Origin: Atrichornis clamosus
Lineage: Eukaryota > Chordata > Aves > Passeriformes > Menuridae
DNA length: 64,000 nucleotides
Direction of reading: 5' to 3'
NCBI GenBank assembly: GCA_013400975.1
Contig: WBMZ01006400.1
Coordinates: 496,001-560,000 of the forward strand
Shown here piece by piece: positions 23,401 to 34,690 of this stretch (positions within the stretch are counted from its first letter, which is position 1; every line of letters begins with the position of its first letter). Below the pieces are notes generated by a model, which did no database searches, had not been told where the DNA came from, and was given only the letters and a program-made list of their open reading frames with translations. The translations under genes and the position numbers were made by a program.

Positions 23401-26400
23401 CACCTGCATCAGAAACTGAACAGTAGTTTTTACTACTGATACTACAAGCAAGATGAAATTCTTACTTTTTCCACTTCTAAGTTCTTAATGTATTCCTTCC
23501 AGTAAAAAATATACATTATTTGTGCTGCAAGTTTCTGTGTGGATGGATATGCATAAATACAAGTAAACATGCATGTGCTTACTAATTAGGCATCTCTGAA
23601 ACTAACAAAAGTTACCAAATAGAACTATTTCTAGGAAGTCAAACAGTGGCAGTTATGCTTTGTACCTTTAAAATACTCCAGGGTTTATTTTATGATAATC
23701 ACAATCCCTACCACACCTTATTACACAAGGAGTCAACCCAGACTGTGAAACTGGAGGAAAATGACCTATAAAGTTTATCTAGTGCAGCAGTTTTCTTCCT
23801 TGGTAATTTTGCAGTCAACATTGCATTAATCTCTGTCTATTTTTGAGCAAGATACAAACGGCTTGTTATTATGGTGAAGAAAAAACAAATGTTAATGAAG
23901 CACACAAATCAGTGTGTGTTTCTGAATATAGGATTTCAGGACAGAAGAGATCAATACCCACAGTGCTGTCTTCTCTCACCCATGACCCAAGACTTGGCAA
24001 GGCAAAAGGGCCATCTTGTGGACCTACTTCGTATTAGAAAGTTAGGTTAAATAATTAGAACTTTGGCACCATATTGCTATTACTCTAGAAGTAAAGAGGA
24101 ACTAATTTATCAGATAGTAAATAAAGAATGGTAAATTTATAATAAAGGTATTCTTATGTGATTTAACAAAGAGCAGTATTTTGGCAGCCTTCTGGAGAGC
24201 ATTAGAACAGGGTTAACCTGATAAAGGTGCAGGATGAGGAAGTGTTCTTGTCCCACTTGAGTATATTTTCAGATTGATTAGACTGTTTGCTTGATATTCT
24301 CTTATTATTCAGTCCAAAATGTCAACAGTCACTTATGAAATTAAGATTTAGCAAAAGGTAATAAAAAAAAAATTACATCAAATGTGTTAGATTATAAAAA
24401 CTCCTATTGACAGCCAGTGAAGAAACAAAGAATCTCCATGGCTTCATCACAATTCAAGATTGTCATCTGATTCTGATTAATGAATTGATAAAGCTTTTTC
24501 CTTAGATCCGAGTTCACCTTTTTGCATAGTATTTGTGCATCAATCGGGTAAGTGCTCTGCAGATTTCACCACAAAGGCAATAGCAGAAATTGCCAGACAA
24601 ATTCATCTAAAAAGTACTTTCCCCCCCCATAAACAGTGCAGATTTCTGAGCATTTGAATTAGCTGGTGACCACCTCTCAGATTACATCCACTCCAAGGTG
24701 ATCTATAATAATCCATAATCATTTACCATACCAGGATCCTGTGCCAGGATCGGCACAGTTATCCGACATCAACATTTTTCCAAAAGCATGAAGGATGGGG
24801 AAATAACCCTCCCTCTGGATGGAAACAAGCGCATTCTACTGCAAAGGGCTGGAAAGCTGTCCCCATCTTGCTGCTGTGCCCTTGCACTGCTGCAGGAGCT
24901 GCTCCGTGCTCATTAACGGGCTCCCCTGCCGGGCAGGGTGAGCACCTGAGAAACCCTGCACTAAATACGGCTCCAACCTGGACTGCCAGAAGCAGAGCTG
25001 GCATGCAATGCCATGCACAAGCAGTCTGTCTGGTGGGTGATGATGTATAAGGTGTCTCTGAGCATGGCCAGCAGGTGTTAAACAAATACTCTGGAAATTT
25101 CAAGGGTATTTGTTATAGATACACTTTCTGACTTCATATAAATATCTCAAAGAAAATACCTTCAAGTAAAAGCAAACACAAAGCTCATTGGTACTAACAC
25201 ACACATCACTGTCTGGCTGTATTGATGCTCTGTATTTTCAATAAGCATCCCTTCTGCGGAACATCCGAGTAAACATCCTACTTGTCTGTGTCACATTCAA
25301 TACCACTTCTGCTTAACAGCATGAAGGATAAAGCTGTGACATTATCATCCCAAGTTTCCATAAATTATCTGCTGCATCTCACTACTTCATTTTCCTTCTA
25401 CAATAAAAATAAATATTCATGGAACCACCCAACTACTCTGGTTCTTTCCAATATCCCTATTTCTACTGGGATTTTTAAAAAAGAAAAAACCTTGAGAGAG
25501 GTTCAAAATGCAGCTCCTCAGTGCCATAGCCAAGATCTGATTTGTAATGGCCTGTTCTGCATTCCAGCTGCCCCACAGAAACCTGATGTTTCACTGTAAG
25601 TTATCTTTGCCCACGCAACACTATGAGTCACTCCTTTCTTGAAAGTATTAATAAATTTGTGCAGCAATGCACTGTGTCAGGCTAGTGAGGAGCTGCTCTG
25701 ACATTCTACTTATTTCAAAAAACAATTAGGGCCCTCAAGGTGAGAATTACATTCTGCTCTTCAAATTTATGCAATTTATCCAAGTTCAGAAATGAGAATT
25801 TTATGCTTTCCAGTCCCTGCACTGCTCCATCCTGAGCATTAGTGAATATCTAATGAAGCAAAAGAATTAGATCCCACAAATAGAGAGATGTACATACCTA
25901 TTAAACGACTCAGCACAGTCTAAACAAAACATTGCTAGTAAAACTCAGGTGAAAATGAAAATATTTAGGCCTGGAGATGCATTTTTAAAACCCTTGAGAC
26001 CGTTATGTTATCTCTTCTCTTTCTGTAGAAGTCCCTCACCACTGAGAGGGGGGAGGGAGACAATCTGAGCATTCAGTATTTCCTACACCCTGAACTTGGA
26101 AAAAACAGGCCCTTTTAAAATCACACCTAAATGATTGTAACAGAGACCCAGCAAGACTTTTTAATAAAATAAAATTAAAAATGGAGCTATCTTAAGCCTG
26201 GTTTCTAGGTGATGATTCCGTCATGAAAGAGTAACAGGAGCAATCAAATTTTACAAGGCTTATCGTGTAGCTTCTGAGGTGCTTTGCAGAATGCCACGCC
26301 TGAGGTTAAACATGCCTGGTTTAACTGTTTCCATTCTCCAGTCACGTCTAGACCCACCCACCACATTCAGCCAAACCTAACATATGAGCAAAGAGGGCAG

Positions 26401-26423
26401 AGATTTTAATTTCTTAAGAAACA

Positions 26424-26527
26424 AAGCAAAATAAAAACACCAAACAAAAAACTAACCGCCCCACCACACAAAAAAAACCCCTCACCATAAACAAACCAAA
26501 CCAAACACACCCAATCACAACTCGCCC
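26424..26527 (+). repeat. A/C-biased low-complexity tract
   Basis: About 100 bases are made almost only of A and C on the plus strand, with hardly any G and few T ('caccaaacaaaaaactaacc', 'ccaccacacaaaaaaaaccc', 'caaaccaaaccaaacacacc'). It is not a regular microsatellite. It looks like a decayed (CAAA)n-type simple repeat. Confidence 0.8.
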
Positions 26528-26949
26528 CAGTCATTATAAAGGAAGCAAACAGGAGCCACTTATGAGTGAGGGACCCCACAGATCAGGCTGCACCACCTCT
26601 TCTTCTGTTCCTGACCCTGAAGCAGCAGTCACGCAGCACCTGAGGGTTTGCATACACATGGTTGGAGCTGAAACTCCAGACTGCTTCTTCCCTTTACCAC
26701 GATACAGGAGACAGCAGAAACAGGGGTGATGGCAGCTACTGGGAGGTGCAGTACATGACTGGGTACACTGTGGGAGGGATGAAGCTGCAAAAGCCACAGA
26801 GGACACAAAATTCTTCCAAAGATGAGGAAGAGTTACAAGACACACACATGTGGGAAGAAGGACGTTATGTTTGTCATGAAGCAGTTTGTACATATGCACC
26901 TGCCCGCTTTGTGTTGTATAAGTTTTAATCATCAGATTAGTTTCTTATT

Positions 26950-27540
26950 TTAATGCATTTTTTTGAGAATTTGAATTTGTGCTATGCAGAATCTATAGGC
27001 CCCCACTAAAAGGGAATTTTCCACTGGAAAGTTTGCCAAACAATATCTTCCCATCCTGAAAGCTTTGCAACAGTTATGGTCAGAACTCCTTTCTGTGGGA
27101 TTAAAGCTAAAAGTATAGTTGATGATCTTCAACCAGCATAAATCATTACCTATATAACAGTAGTGAAAAGTTTTAAACTGCCAAGAATAGCTCAGAGATC
27201 CTTTCTCAATTTCCATGCGGCTCCGTTTCACCAAAGTAAGGAATTTAGAGGCAAAGGCAATGAACCTTTCACTCTGATCTTCCATCAGATGTGAAATTAC
27301 TGCTCCTGTTCCAGTTAGGGAAGCATCATAAGGTAGCTTTATAGACAAAGGTGTGTAAGGACTTTCTTGCACAATATGAGCCCCATCACTCATGAAAAGT
27401 CCCAATATGCCACGCGAATCAATGTGTTTCTATTCATTCTGTAACAGTTCATTCTGCAGATCGAACACTGTTACTGCCGTAGGCAAAATCCTGCAGAAAT
27501 AACTGACTGCCTGCAGAGAGGGGCACACACGGGGAACGTT
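26950..27540 (-). mobile_element. Decayed Ty3/gypsy-type pol relic (RT/RNase H connection plus RNase H)
   Basis: Reading leftwards from 27540, one minus-strand frame carries the junction between reverse transcriptase and RNase H of a Ty3/gypsy-class LTR retrotransposon. Near 27510-27490 it reads YFCRILP, matching the family's conserved tyrosine-rich motif before the RNase H domain (usually YYgrFLP). One in-frame TAG lies at 27430-27432. The frame is then open from 27405 to 26950 (151 codons). Its first part gives GLFMSDGAHIV, which aligns with the family's 'L.sde.Lvh' segment. It is followed by the RNase H core: YDAS at residues 26-29 with GTGAVISH just after, then SERFIAFAS (45-53), then EIEK (65-68). 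The first two acidic catalytic positions are therefore kept. The third (the TDHKPL motif) is not visible; NYT stands roughly in its place. No integrase, protease, gag or LTR was recognised on either side, so this is a short fragment and surely inactive. The pattern argues against a vertebrate retrovirus, whose RNase H begins differently. The 151-codon frame has no ATG at its left boundary (TTG there), as expected for an internal piece of a polyprotein. Confidence 0.8.
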
Positions 27541-30500
27541 TGAAGGTTAAGGTTCCTCAAGATAAATCACAAGGCTTAGGTGAAACTCTGCCAACCATAA
27601 CGTAGTTGAATCTCCAAAAAATAAATTTAAAAAAAAAAATTCTGATTTTTCTTATTCCCTTCAAATTCTCGACAATTTCTCAGCAGTGCTATTTAAGGGG
27701 CTCTATACCACTGGCTTCCAATACCACTGAGTGCTAACAATGTCATAAAGCATCAGTTTTATTGTTCAGTGCTGAAAAACAAGTACTGATGGCATTGATA
27801 GGATTAGCTGGTGATATTGCAACTGTCTTTGAAGAGGTATTTCTTGCTATCAACTTCAATCTCCAATTTTATAGACAAATTTATCTAGGTAGATTTGAGA
27901 GCTTACCAACAACTAGTGGAACAAGTTTACCCACTGTTTCGGTTAAAAGTTACTAAATTGCAAGTATGAGTTAATATTGAATCCAGTTTGGATTTATAGA
28001 GCCTCAACTGGTGGAAACGTGTTGCAGTGTTCTACTTCTCTTGTCATATGATTTCTGTGAGGGACTTATATTTCGCCTTTTTCTTTTGCTTTCCTAATTA
28101 CTGAAGAAGCCTAGAGACCTCTATGTTTAGTCTCTCCTAAAAAACACAGTTTTAAGATATTGTCTTCCTAAAACCTGTGGAAAACTTCATAACACGCCAC
28201 AGAAAAATACAGTATTTATAGTTATACCTTACCTTCATTGCAAAAGTACTTGAAAGATGTGGGGGGTTTTTTTCTATCCATTTAAAATATCAAGTTTACT
28301 GCATCTTCATTCCTGGTGTCTTAGCATACTGTCAAAAATACATTTCACGTTCCATTCCCTCCACTTCTAACATAATCCAGTAACATTTTGGTGATTGTAT
28401 CCTAACTTAAACTGCTGTAAAGATACTGGTGCTTTTACAATACCCTACAACAGAACACAACAGACATTGTCCTCAGCTCTGAATGTGTTTATATTGCCTT
28501 TGTAAGGGGTAATAGGTTTGGAAGGGACCTGCATGTTTTGTCTGTATATCCCATTTTCTCTTAGCTACTTCAGATCAACACTCATTTGCATGATAAGACA
28601 GAGACAAGACAAGCTGCTTTGCTTGTCTGGTTTGAGCTTTCTGCTTGGACTCTGTTTAGTGGTTGCACAGGTTGCCCGAAGCATTTTAGTGTCTTGCATT
28701 GCCCCACTGCTCTCCATGCCCTGCTCTGGATCAATTACTCCGGTCAATAACCATTTTTAGACTGTTTCATTTCTGCATATAATACACCATCCAGTCTCTT
28801 AACACATCATTTAAACCCCTTCTGAACTGACAAATTCAAGAATTGTCTCATTTTCTCTTTTGATCCTCTTTATAAAAGCAGGTACACTCAGCAGATACCA
28901 GAAAGGTAATTTTGCAGACTTTTCACAATCTCAGCAAATGTTTTGTCTGCTGATTTAATGCCAGCTGTTAAGCTATACAACACGTTATAGGCTTTAGCCC
29001 TCATTACACTCTGTAAAAGTGTCACCTTTTTCTCATTACTGATATCATTTGTTATAATACATCGTTCCTACAGCCTGACATAGACCAGTTGTCTGGTGCA
29101 CTATCAAGCACCCCGGCTTTACCTCATCCCTGTGAGCTCCTTTCTGTCTTTGCAGCATTTGCCATTGTCCAGGTGCAAACCCCAGGCTCTCTGTAACCCC
29201 TCATTCCTGCTGCATTCTGGAATCAGACCATCACATACATCTCCAGTGCCTTCTCTCTCAGTGTTAAATGGAAATTAGAAATTGCACAGTCTAATTCCCA
29301 AACCTGTTTTTAGTAATTTCAGGAAAAAAAAAAAACCCAGAATGACTAGACACACAGAGATGTTCTGTAATCATCTAGTGTCTTCTACCAAAAACTTCAA
29401 ACTGTTAGAAATGTATAAGTTATCTAAAGGGTACTAAAAAGAATAGCATAACTGGGTTTGAAAGAATCACTGATCCCTTATAAATCAAATTCTGTTTCAT
29501 TTGGTGTCTGTAATTACTCTGAAAAATTTAGGATTATGTTGAATAGTACTGTATGTGAGACACCAAACACCAGAAAAGTTAGTTTATGTTTAGCAAAAGA
29601 TGGAAACGTAGATACTAAAGTCTCAAATTGGTGCAAACTATCAGCAATGAGAAGCAGCTTCCCAGAAGAATCAGGCCTTTCTGAACCACAGGTGAACTCA
29701 TGAGACAGCTGAAAATACTACTCAGTCCTTTATTGATAAAGAAATTACCAAGAAACAAAATTATAGTTAAAAAAGTCTTTCTTCCACCCCTGCAAGTTCC
29801 CCACAATGATTTCTAAAAACTCACAAGATTGCTGCCTTCAGAGAATCTTAATGCTCAGCTTGTTTTAGAAATCAAGACATAGAAATAATTAAAAATCTAA
29901 AATACTGATGCAACCCTTTGAAAGCATCTCTTTTGAGAGAAACAGATAAGTTGCAGTTTTAAGAAACTTTTAATGTGAGGTTTAAAGGTGCTTTCATTAC
30001 AAAAAGGAGTCATTCCTGGTAAATAAATTAGTGGAATGATTGGAGGGGTTAGAATAATGGTAAATCTGAGTTTAAATTTTGGGATTAACTGGGTAAGCAA
30101 ATAAGCCCTGTAAATAATAGGCTGTGTGTTTGAGTCTACTTACGATAGGTCATTGAAAGCAAAATTGAGATTAAGATCTATATGTAACTTCATACCAGAA
30201 GATTTTTTAGGCTGTAAAAATTCATCTGAGAAAAAAATTAGGGTGAAAGGCTAAATGTATCAAGTTGTCAGAAGGATTATTAATTCCTTTCTGAGACCAA
30301 GAGATAAAGACACAGAGAGAATTAGCAAGGGAATTGCAAGTATGATGCAAAAAACTCGTGGAAGGAAACATAAATTAAAAGAAAGAGGGAAGTTTTGAGA
30401 CTAGGCAGCAGCTTGTCTCAGATGGCAGAAATGAAGTGTTTCATTGAAGGTCTGGTAGAGGAGCATTAGAGGACGGGGGAATGCAGTTACTGAGAAGTAC

Positions 30501-32790
30501 CATGACAAGATCAGTTAGAAATAGGGAGAAAATATTTCTTTACATTAAAGTTCATAATAATAGCCCTCCCCACTTCAGCTTTTTTTCCAGAATAGTAAAA
30601 ACAAACTTTAAAAAGCATGGTGTTTAACATGCTGAGCACCAGGATTTGAGGATGCTTAGAGCTGGGAGGGCAATACCAACATTTGAGTCCAGAAAATCAT
30701 GAGTTGGGAATAAACAGCTTTGCACTCACAGCTGCTGCACAACACTACCCCGTCTGACTTGGAGAGAGAAAAAAAAACCCAAACAAACACAAACAAACAA
30801 ATGCCTTCTTTCTACCCTAATAAATCCCTGCTTGCAGATTGTTAACAGCAAGACAGAGATGAGAATATTCTTAGTCCATTAGCAAAGCTGTAAACTGTGG
30901 AATTGTTTTTTTTCCAGTAACTAATAGGTGGCACCCAGAAAGATAACAAGACCAAAGGTTCTCTAAAGAGTCCTCCCAAGCTGCAAAACTTGCAGGCATT
31001 AACCTACTGCCTTTGCCTAACATGCCCAAGGAACAGGAAAAATATTGGATTTCCTGAGAATTTTTAAAAGGATGAATACTCCACTGAACACCTCTCCAAA
31101 GGCATCTTCCTCCAAAACTGAAGCACCAGAAGCTATCCACTGCATTTCCATACTTGTGCCTGCATTTAAGAGGAAATCTCTATTGCTAACAACCGTGGAG
31201 GGGAAGAGGGAGAGAAAAACAAGACTGTCATTACAGACATAGATCTTCACAGAACCAAATCAATTACTTTGAACACACTACGAATGTTTAAGCAGAGAGA
31301 AGAAAAGAGGGAAAGGGTTCAAAGAAAGATCAGAGGAAATGCAAACAAATGCAGTGTAAGGTATCCTTCAGGAAGAACTGGGCTGAGGCCAGTATGAGCA
31401 TTATGACATCCCTGTTATTCTTCAAGATTAAATAAGTGTCCATGGCACAACTGACATTGCTTCTCAGTGGCTCAGCTAAGCCACTTCCCAGCTAATTCAA
31501 TATCTTCCTGGAGATAAAATTGCTAAGGCTTGGAACAACAGCAGGAAACTTAATGAGTGTTTTACCCTGGTACTGTCTTGAATCAAGATGTTCAAACCTT
31601 CTGTTCAATCCATACACCTGCAGATATTTGCATGAATTGAAATTTTCTTCTAATAAATCTTTCTGCAGCCTTAATTCCACTTAATTTTGAGTAAACATTA
31701 ATATGTTCACTAGGAAACGTTGTGGTTAAGTTACAATTATCCACTTAAAAACCAGGAAAGACCATTACACCAAGGGATACAATTCCGGCCAAGTAGCTAC
31801 ACACAAACAAAACAGAAAGCATATGACAGAATGTTTATTATTTACAGCTACAAATACTCTCAGAAATTAAAAAAACTCTAAGTGAGTAATTAGAAAACTG
31901 AAAGGACAGAATTCTTCTGTTGACTCACATAAATACAGAAGATCTTATCTGTCTTTCAGCCTCGTTTCAGCACTGAGAAAACAACATTATACTATTTGCA
32001 GTGTTTAGGAATCCCTTATGTCCTGCAAATTTCAGTAAAATCCGCACTTTTCTACGAAGAGCAATGGAGATCTTCATTTTCTCCATCTCCACCATTTCCT
32101 AACACTTTTGATTCTCCAGGCTGCACCGCTATCAGAAAACACTTTAGCTCAACAAGCACATCTTAGCATTATTCTATTTTCTGTCATCTGCTGGTTTTGC
32201 TTTTGGGCCACTGTGGTTATCTGTAATGGCAAACAATAACTGCAACATTGTAAGGCATTGAGGTGAACCTAAGATGGGAAATTACAGGAGATTACTGAAA
32301 GTTAAGCCTCCAAATCCTAAAACTTTATATTTAGGACAGATCATCTGTGATAGTGAAATATTGGAACTAGAAACTTCCATATAGCAGAAACTGACATGGG
32401 GTTCTCAATATAAAAAATAGTATTTTGATTCTCAGAAGTTAAAATAAGATAGAATATTCCTTCCTGACATTTCAGGCCATTTTTTCTACTTTCTTTTTCC
32501 TAATGCAAAAGAAAAAAAAAAATCGTTAAGCTAGGAGTCACTGGATGAGATAAGCAAATATACCCAAAAAGGGAGCCATAGAGAGAAATTATGACATTTA
32601 TAAAGTGATTGGCCTGGTCAGGAGGGAAGTAAGGAAGGGATATAGAGTGAGATCCATTTCACTTAAGCCTCACACAAAGGACCCATAAAGGAAGGAAGGA
32701 GTTACAAAGACATGGTTTATTGACCGCTCACCACTGAGACAGAGTTTTCCTGTATAAATTCTTCCTTAGAAGGTTAATTAAAAAAGGGTT
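27541..32790. other. Noncoding DNA to the right of the gypsy relic
   Basis: I looked here on the minus strand for the upstream part of the retroelement (reverse transcriptase, protease, gag, LTR) and could not recognise it. A poly(T)-like stretch on that strand at about 27629-27640 breaks the frame. The remaining open frames (90 codons or fewer) have no known resemblance. A simple A-rich repeat is at 30767. Confidence 0.6.
30767..30801 (+). repeat. (CAAA)n simple repeat
   Basis: A-rich stretch with repeated CAAA units ('cccaaacaaacacaaacaaa'). Similar short CAAA-type tracts occur near 7947 and 53640. Confidence 0.85.
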
Positions 32791-32910
32791 AGGGCCCTGA
32801 TCCGAAAACCCTTTATTCACTAGCATAATCCTTATTCACACAAGGGATTCCATTGATTTTCGTGGACAAGGGATTGCTCGTGTGGCTTAAGGTTTGCAGA
32901 ACTAGACCCT
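32791..32910. repeat. 120-bp imperfect palindromic repeat (MITE-like)
   Basis: The left end is AGGGCCCTGATCCGAAAACC (32791-32810). The right end, reverse-complemented, is AGGGTCTAGTTCTGCAAACC (32910-32891). They match at 14 of 20 positions, and the match continues inwards (TTA..CAC, GC.AATCC.TT) to a centre around TTCCATTGATTTTCG near 32855. The inward arms contain the 'ccttattcacacaaggga' and 'gacaagggattgctcgtgtg' style segments. From memory, this layout resembles an old palindromic repeat of reptile and bird genomes with GATCCTGCAAAC ends and a CCATTGA..TCAATGG centre; I cannot give its catalogue name. A non-autonomous DNA-transposon origin is inference. No transposase and no clear target-site duplication were seen. 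Confidence 0.7.
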
Positions 32911-33734
32911 GTGGTTTTGAAGCATTAAAAAATGGGAATGCTTTTGGATGACAATGCACACAGTCCAGGCAGAGCAGCACAGCTCAGCCTGAGCACAGGA
33001 GCAATATGGAGCTGTGCTACAGGCTAGCTTTCATTGCAGAGGAGAGAATAAATGGGTGGCAGCTATGCTAAAAATCTGCATGTATAAACACCTGATAGAG
33101 AAAAATCGTTTGATAATTTAAACTTGGTATAGTACCCAGAACATACATCAGCATGCCAAACACCCCTTTGTCAGGAACTCTGCTTGTGTTTCTGTGTCAA
33201 GCTCAGGGCGGAAAGCACAAGAATGGGGCTCCAGTGGGCACCACTGCACATTCCACAGCTGCAGAGGATGGACACTGAAGGCATCAGCTCCCCATGAACT
33301 CAGCATGAATTTCCATAGCACCATGATCAGAAGCAAATATAGCTGGAGCCCTCTACAAATATACCTGGTGTTAAACTCATACCTACATCCTGTGTATAGC
33401 CCACCCTTTCCCTCAACCTGCTCCTTTTCCTTACCTTGTTCTGCCTCTCTGTCCCTTTAATATGCCAGCTATAAAATGTACAAAAACTTTAAGTCACCTC
33501 TGTACATGATGCACATGCTGCATGAGGTTATTCCATACATCGTTACTGGGAAGGACAGGAACACAAGGAAACACTTTGTGTATGTGAGAAATGTGGGTCT
33601 ACAGTTCTTAGCAAATTTAAGGAATTAACCAAAGCAGGAATGCTGTATCTTACACACTGGCACTTCTAGAAACATTAAAAAAGTAGAGCTTTGGCAGAAT
33701 CAGAGTGATTCATTAAATTAAAACTATTTCTCAA

Positions 33735-33995
33735 AAGGCCAAGGCTTTACATAAAGTGCTTTACGAACATCAGCTTAATCCATGCTACAACCAGAAAAAC
33801 ACTATGATGCTTTTTCTTTTAGAAATTCCTTAAAGCTATAGGGACAGGAAATCACCTGCAGTATTATCAAAATAAGAGTCTACAGATACCTGTACACAAA
33901 AGACTCCCAAACATAAGCTGCTCATTTAATAGACACAAGAAACAGAGACCAAATTCCCTTCCAAGATAACACAGAAATAGCAGGGGCACAGGCTA
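33735..33995 (+). repeat. Possible MIR/CORE-SINE-like relic, interrupted
   Basis: 'aaagtgctttacgaacatca' followed by 'cttaatccatgctacaacc' (about 33754-33795) resembles the MIR segment 'aaagcgctttacaaacatta...aatcctcacaacaacc'. Further right, 'agaaacagagaccaaattcc' and 'cttccaagataacacagaaa' (about 33935-33980) resemble the MIR segment around 'gaaactgaggc...cttgcccaaggtcacacag'. Order and strand agree, but the spacing is larger than in MIR. Either there is an internal insertion or one of the two matches is chance. This is a tentative call from memory of the consensus. Confidence 0.4.
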
Positions 33996-34529
33996 CTCAC
34001 ACCAATACAAGCATCATTAAAAAAACCACTCCAAAAATATCGTAACATAGTTTTCTCCCAAACCTCCTCATATTAAAGTATGACAACAACAAAAAGAGTA
34101 AAAAAAGAATCACTCTGTGGTCCAGAAAAGGTGCTGCAGGCCATAGCAATGGAAATCTTATCATACCTTTTGCAGCCTGCTCTGAGGAACACATCAAACG
34201 CAGAAAGGTGATCAATAAATCCTCATGAAATTTAAGCCAAGAGCACTCAAAGCCTTCACATCCCTGTCGCTGGCATTACCCCCAACCTTTGGTAGCAGGA
34301 CACTCCAACACACATCCACCAACTTACTGGAACACCTACACAGACAAGTCCCAACTTCTGACGAGCTGGCACTTAACCATGCACTAAGGAGAGAAACACA
34401 GATGTCGATCCTTTCCTAATGATTGACCTCAGCTTTAGGGGATCTGTGGTGAGTGACCTCCTGAACCACAGGCTCCGGGTGTTTGTTAGTCCTGGTGGAA
34501 TTCACTCCCCAATAGTTTTTTGTCTGTTC

Positions 34530-34690
34530 ACCTCTTGAACCCCTCAAGCTTTCAGCATCCACAGTATTTGTTAGCAATGAGTTCCACATTTTGATTAAGC
34601 TTTGTGAAGACAATTCCTTTCTCTTGGGTTACTTTTTTTCCTCGTTGGATTTTAATTTTGAGCTGCCTACCTGAAAAGTTCCCAAGGTGC
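34530..34690 (-). mobile_element. Old, diverged CR1-like LINE fragment
   Basis: The pattern 'tttcagcatccacagtattt', then 'agcaatgagttccacatttt', 'gattaagctttgtgaagaca', 'attcctttctcttgggttac' and 'gagctgcctacct' follows, with many changes, the reverse complement of an older CR1 lineage that I know best from turtles and crocodilians and that also survives in birds ('agcatccacaacat..tgtggcaatgagttccacag...tgtgaagaa.tacttcctt'). Both ends are indistinct. The divergence is clearly higher than in the other CR1 copies here, which suggests an older insertion. Confidence 0.65.

Larger units (their letters stand above)
14931..26423. other. Unique AT-rich noncoding DNA
   Basis: No gene recognised over about 11.5 kb. 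The longest frames (18273-18674 minus, 133 codons; 24759-25103 minus, 114 codons; 16583-16921 plus, 112 codons) lack domains and overlap opposing frames. Three stretches look like candidate conserved noncoding elements because they are complex, AT-rich and dense in TAAT/ATTA cores: about 15640-15850, 20220-20340 and 21420-21610. Small duplications at 16805 and 20418 are listed separately. Confidence 0.55.

Noticed and set aside
26534..26932. 132-codon minus-strand open frame downstream of the gypsy relic, considered as integrase
   Set aside because: No zinc-binding His/Cys pattern or integrase catalytic spacing is visible; cysteine and serine runs reflect composition.
28508..28530. 'taggtttggaagggacctgc' as a CR1 start
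   Set aside because: The following sequence does not continue as CR1, so the match is chance.
28565..28747. 60-codon minus-strand open frame considered as a gag remnant of the gypsy element
   Set aside because: No CCHC knuckle or capsid-like pattern, and it lies more than 1 kb from the relic without linking sequence.
32782..32797. Telomere-like GGGTTAGGG
   Set aside because: Only one and a half units, at the edge of the palindromic repeat; not an interstitial telomere array.
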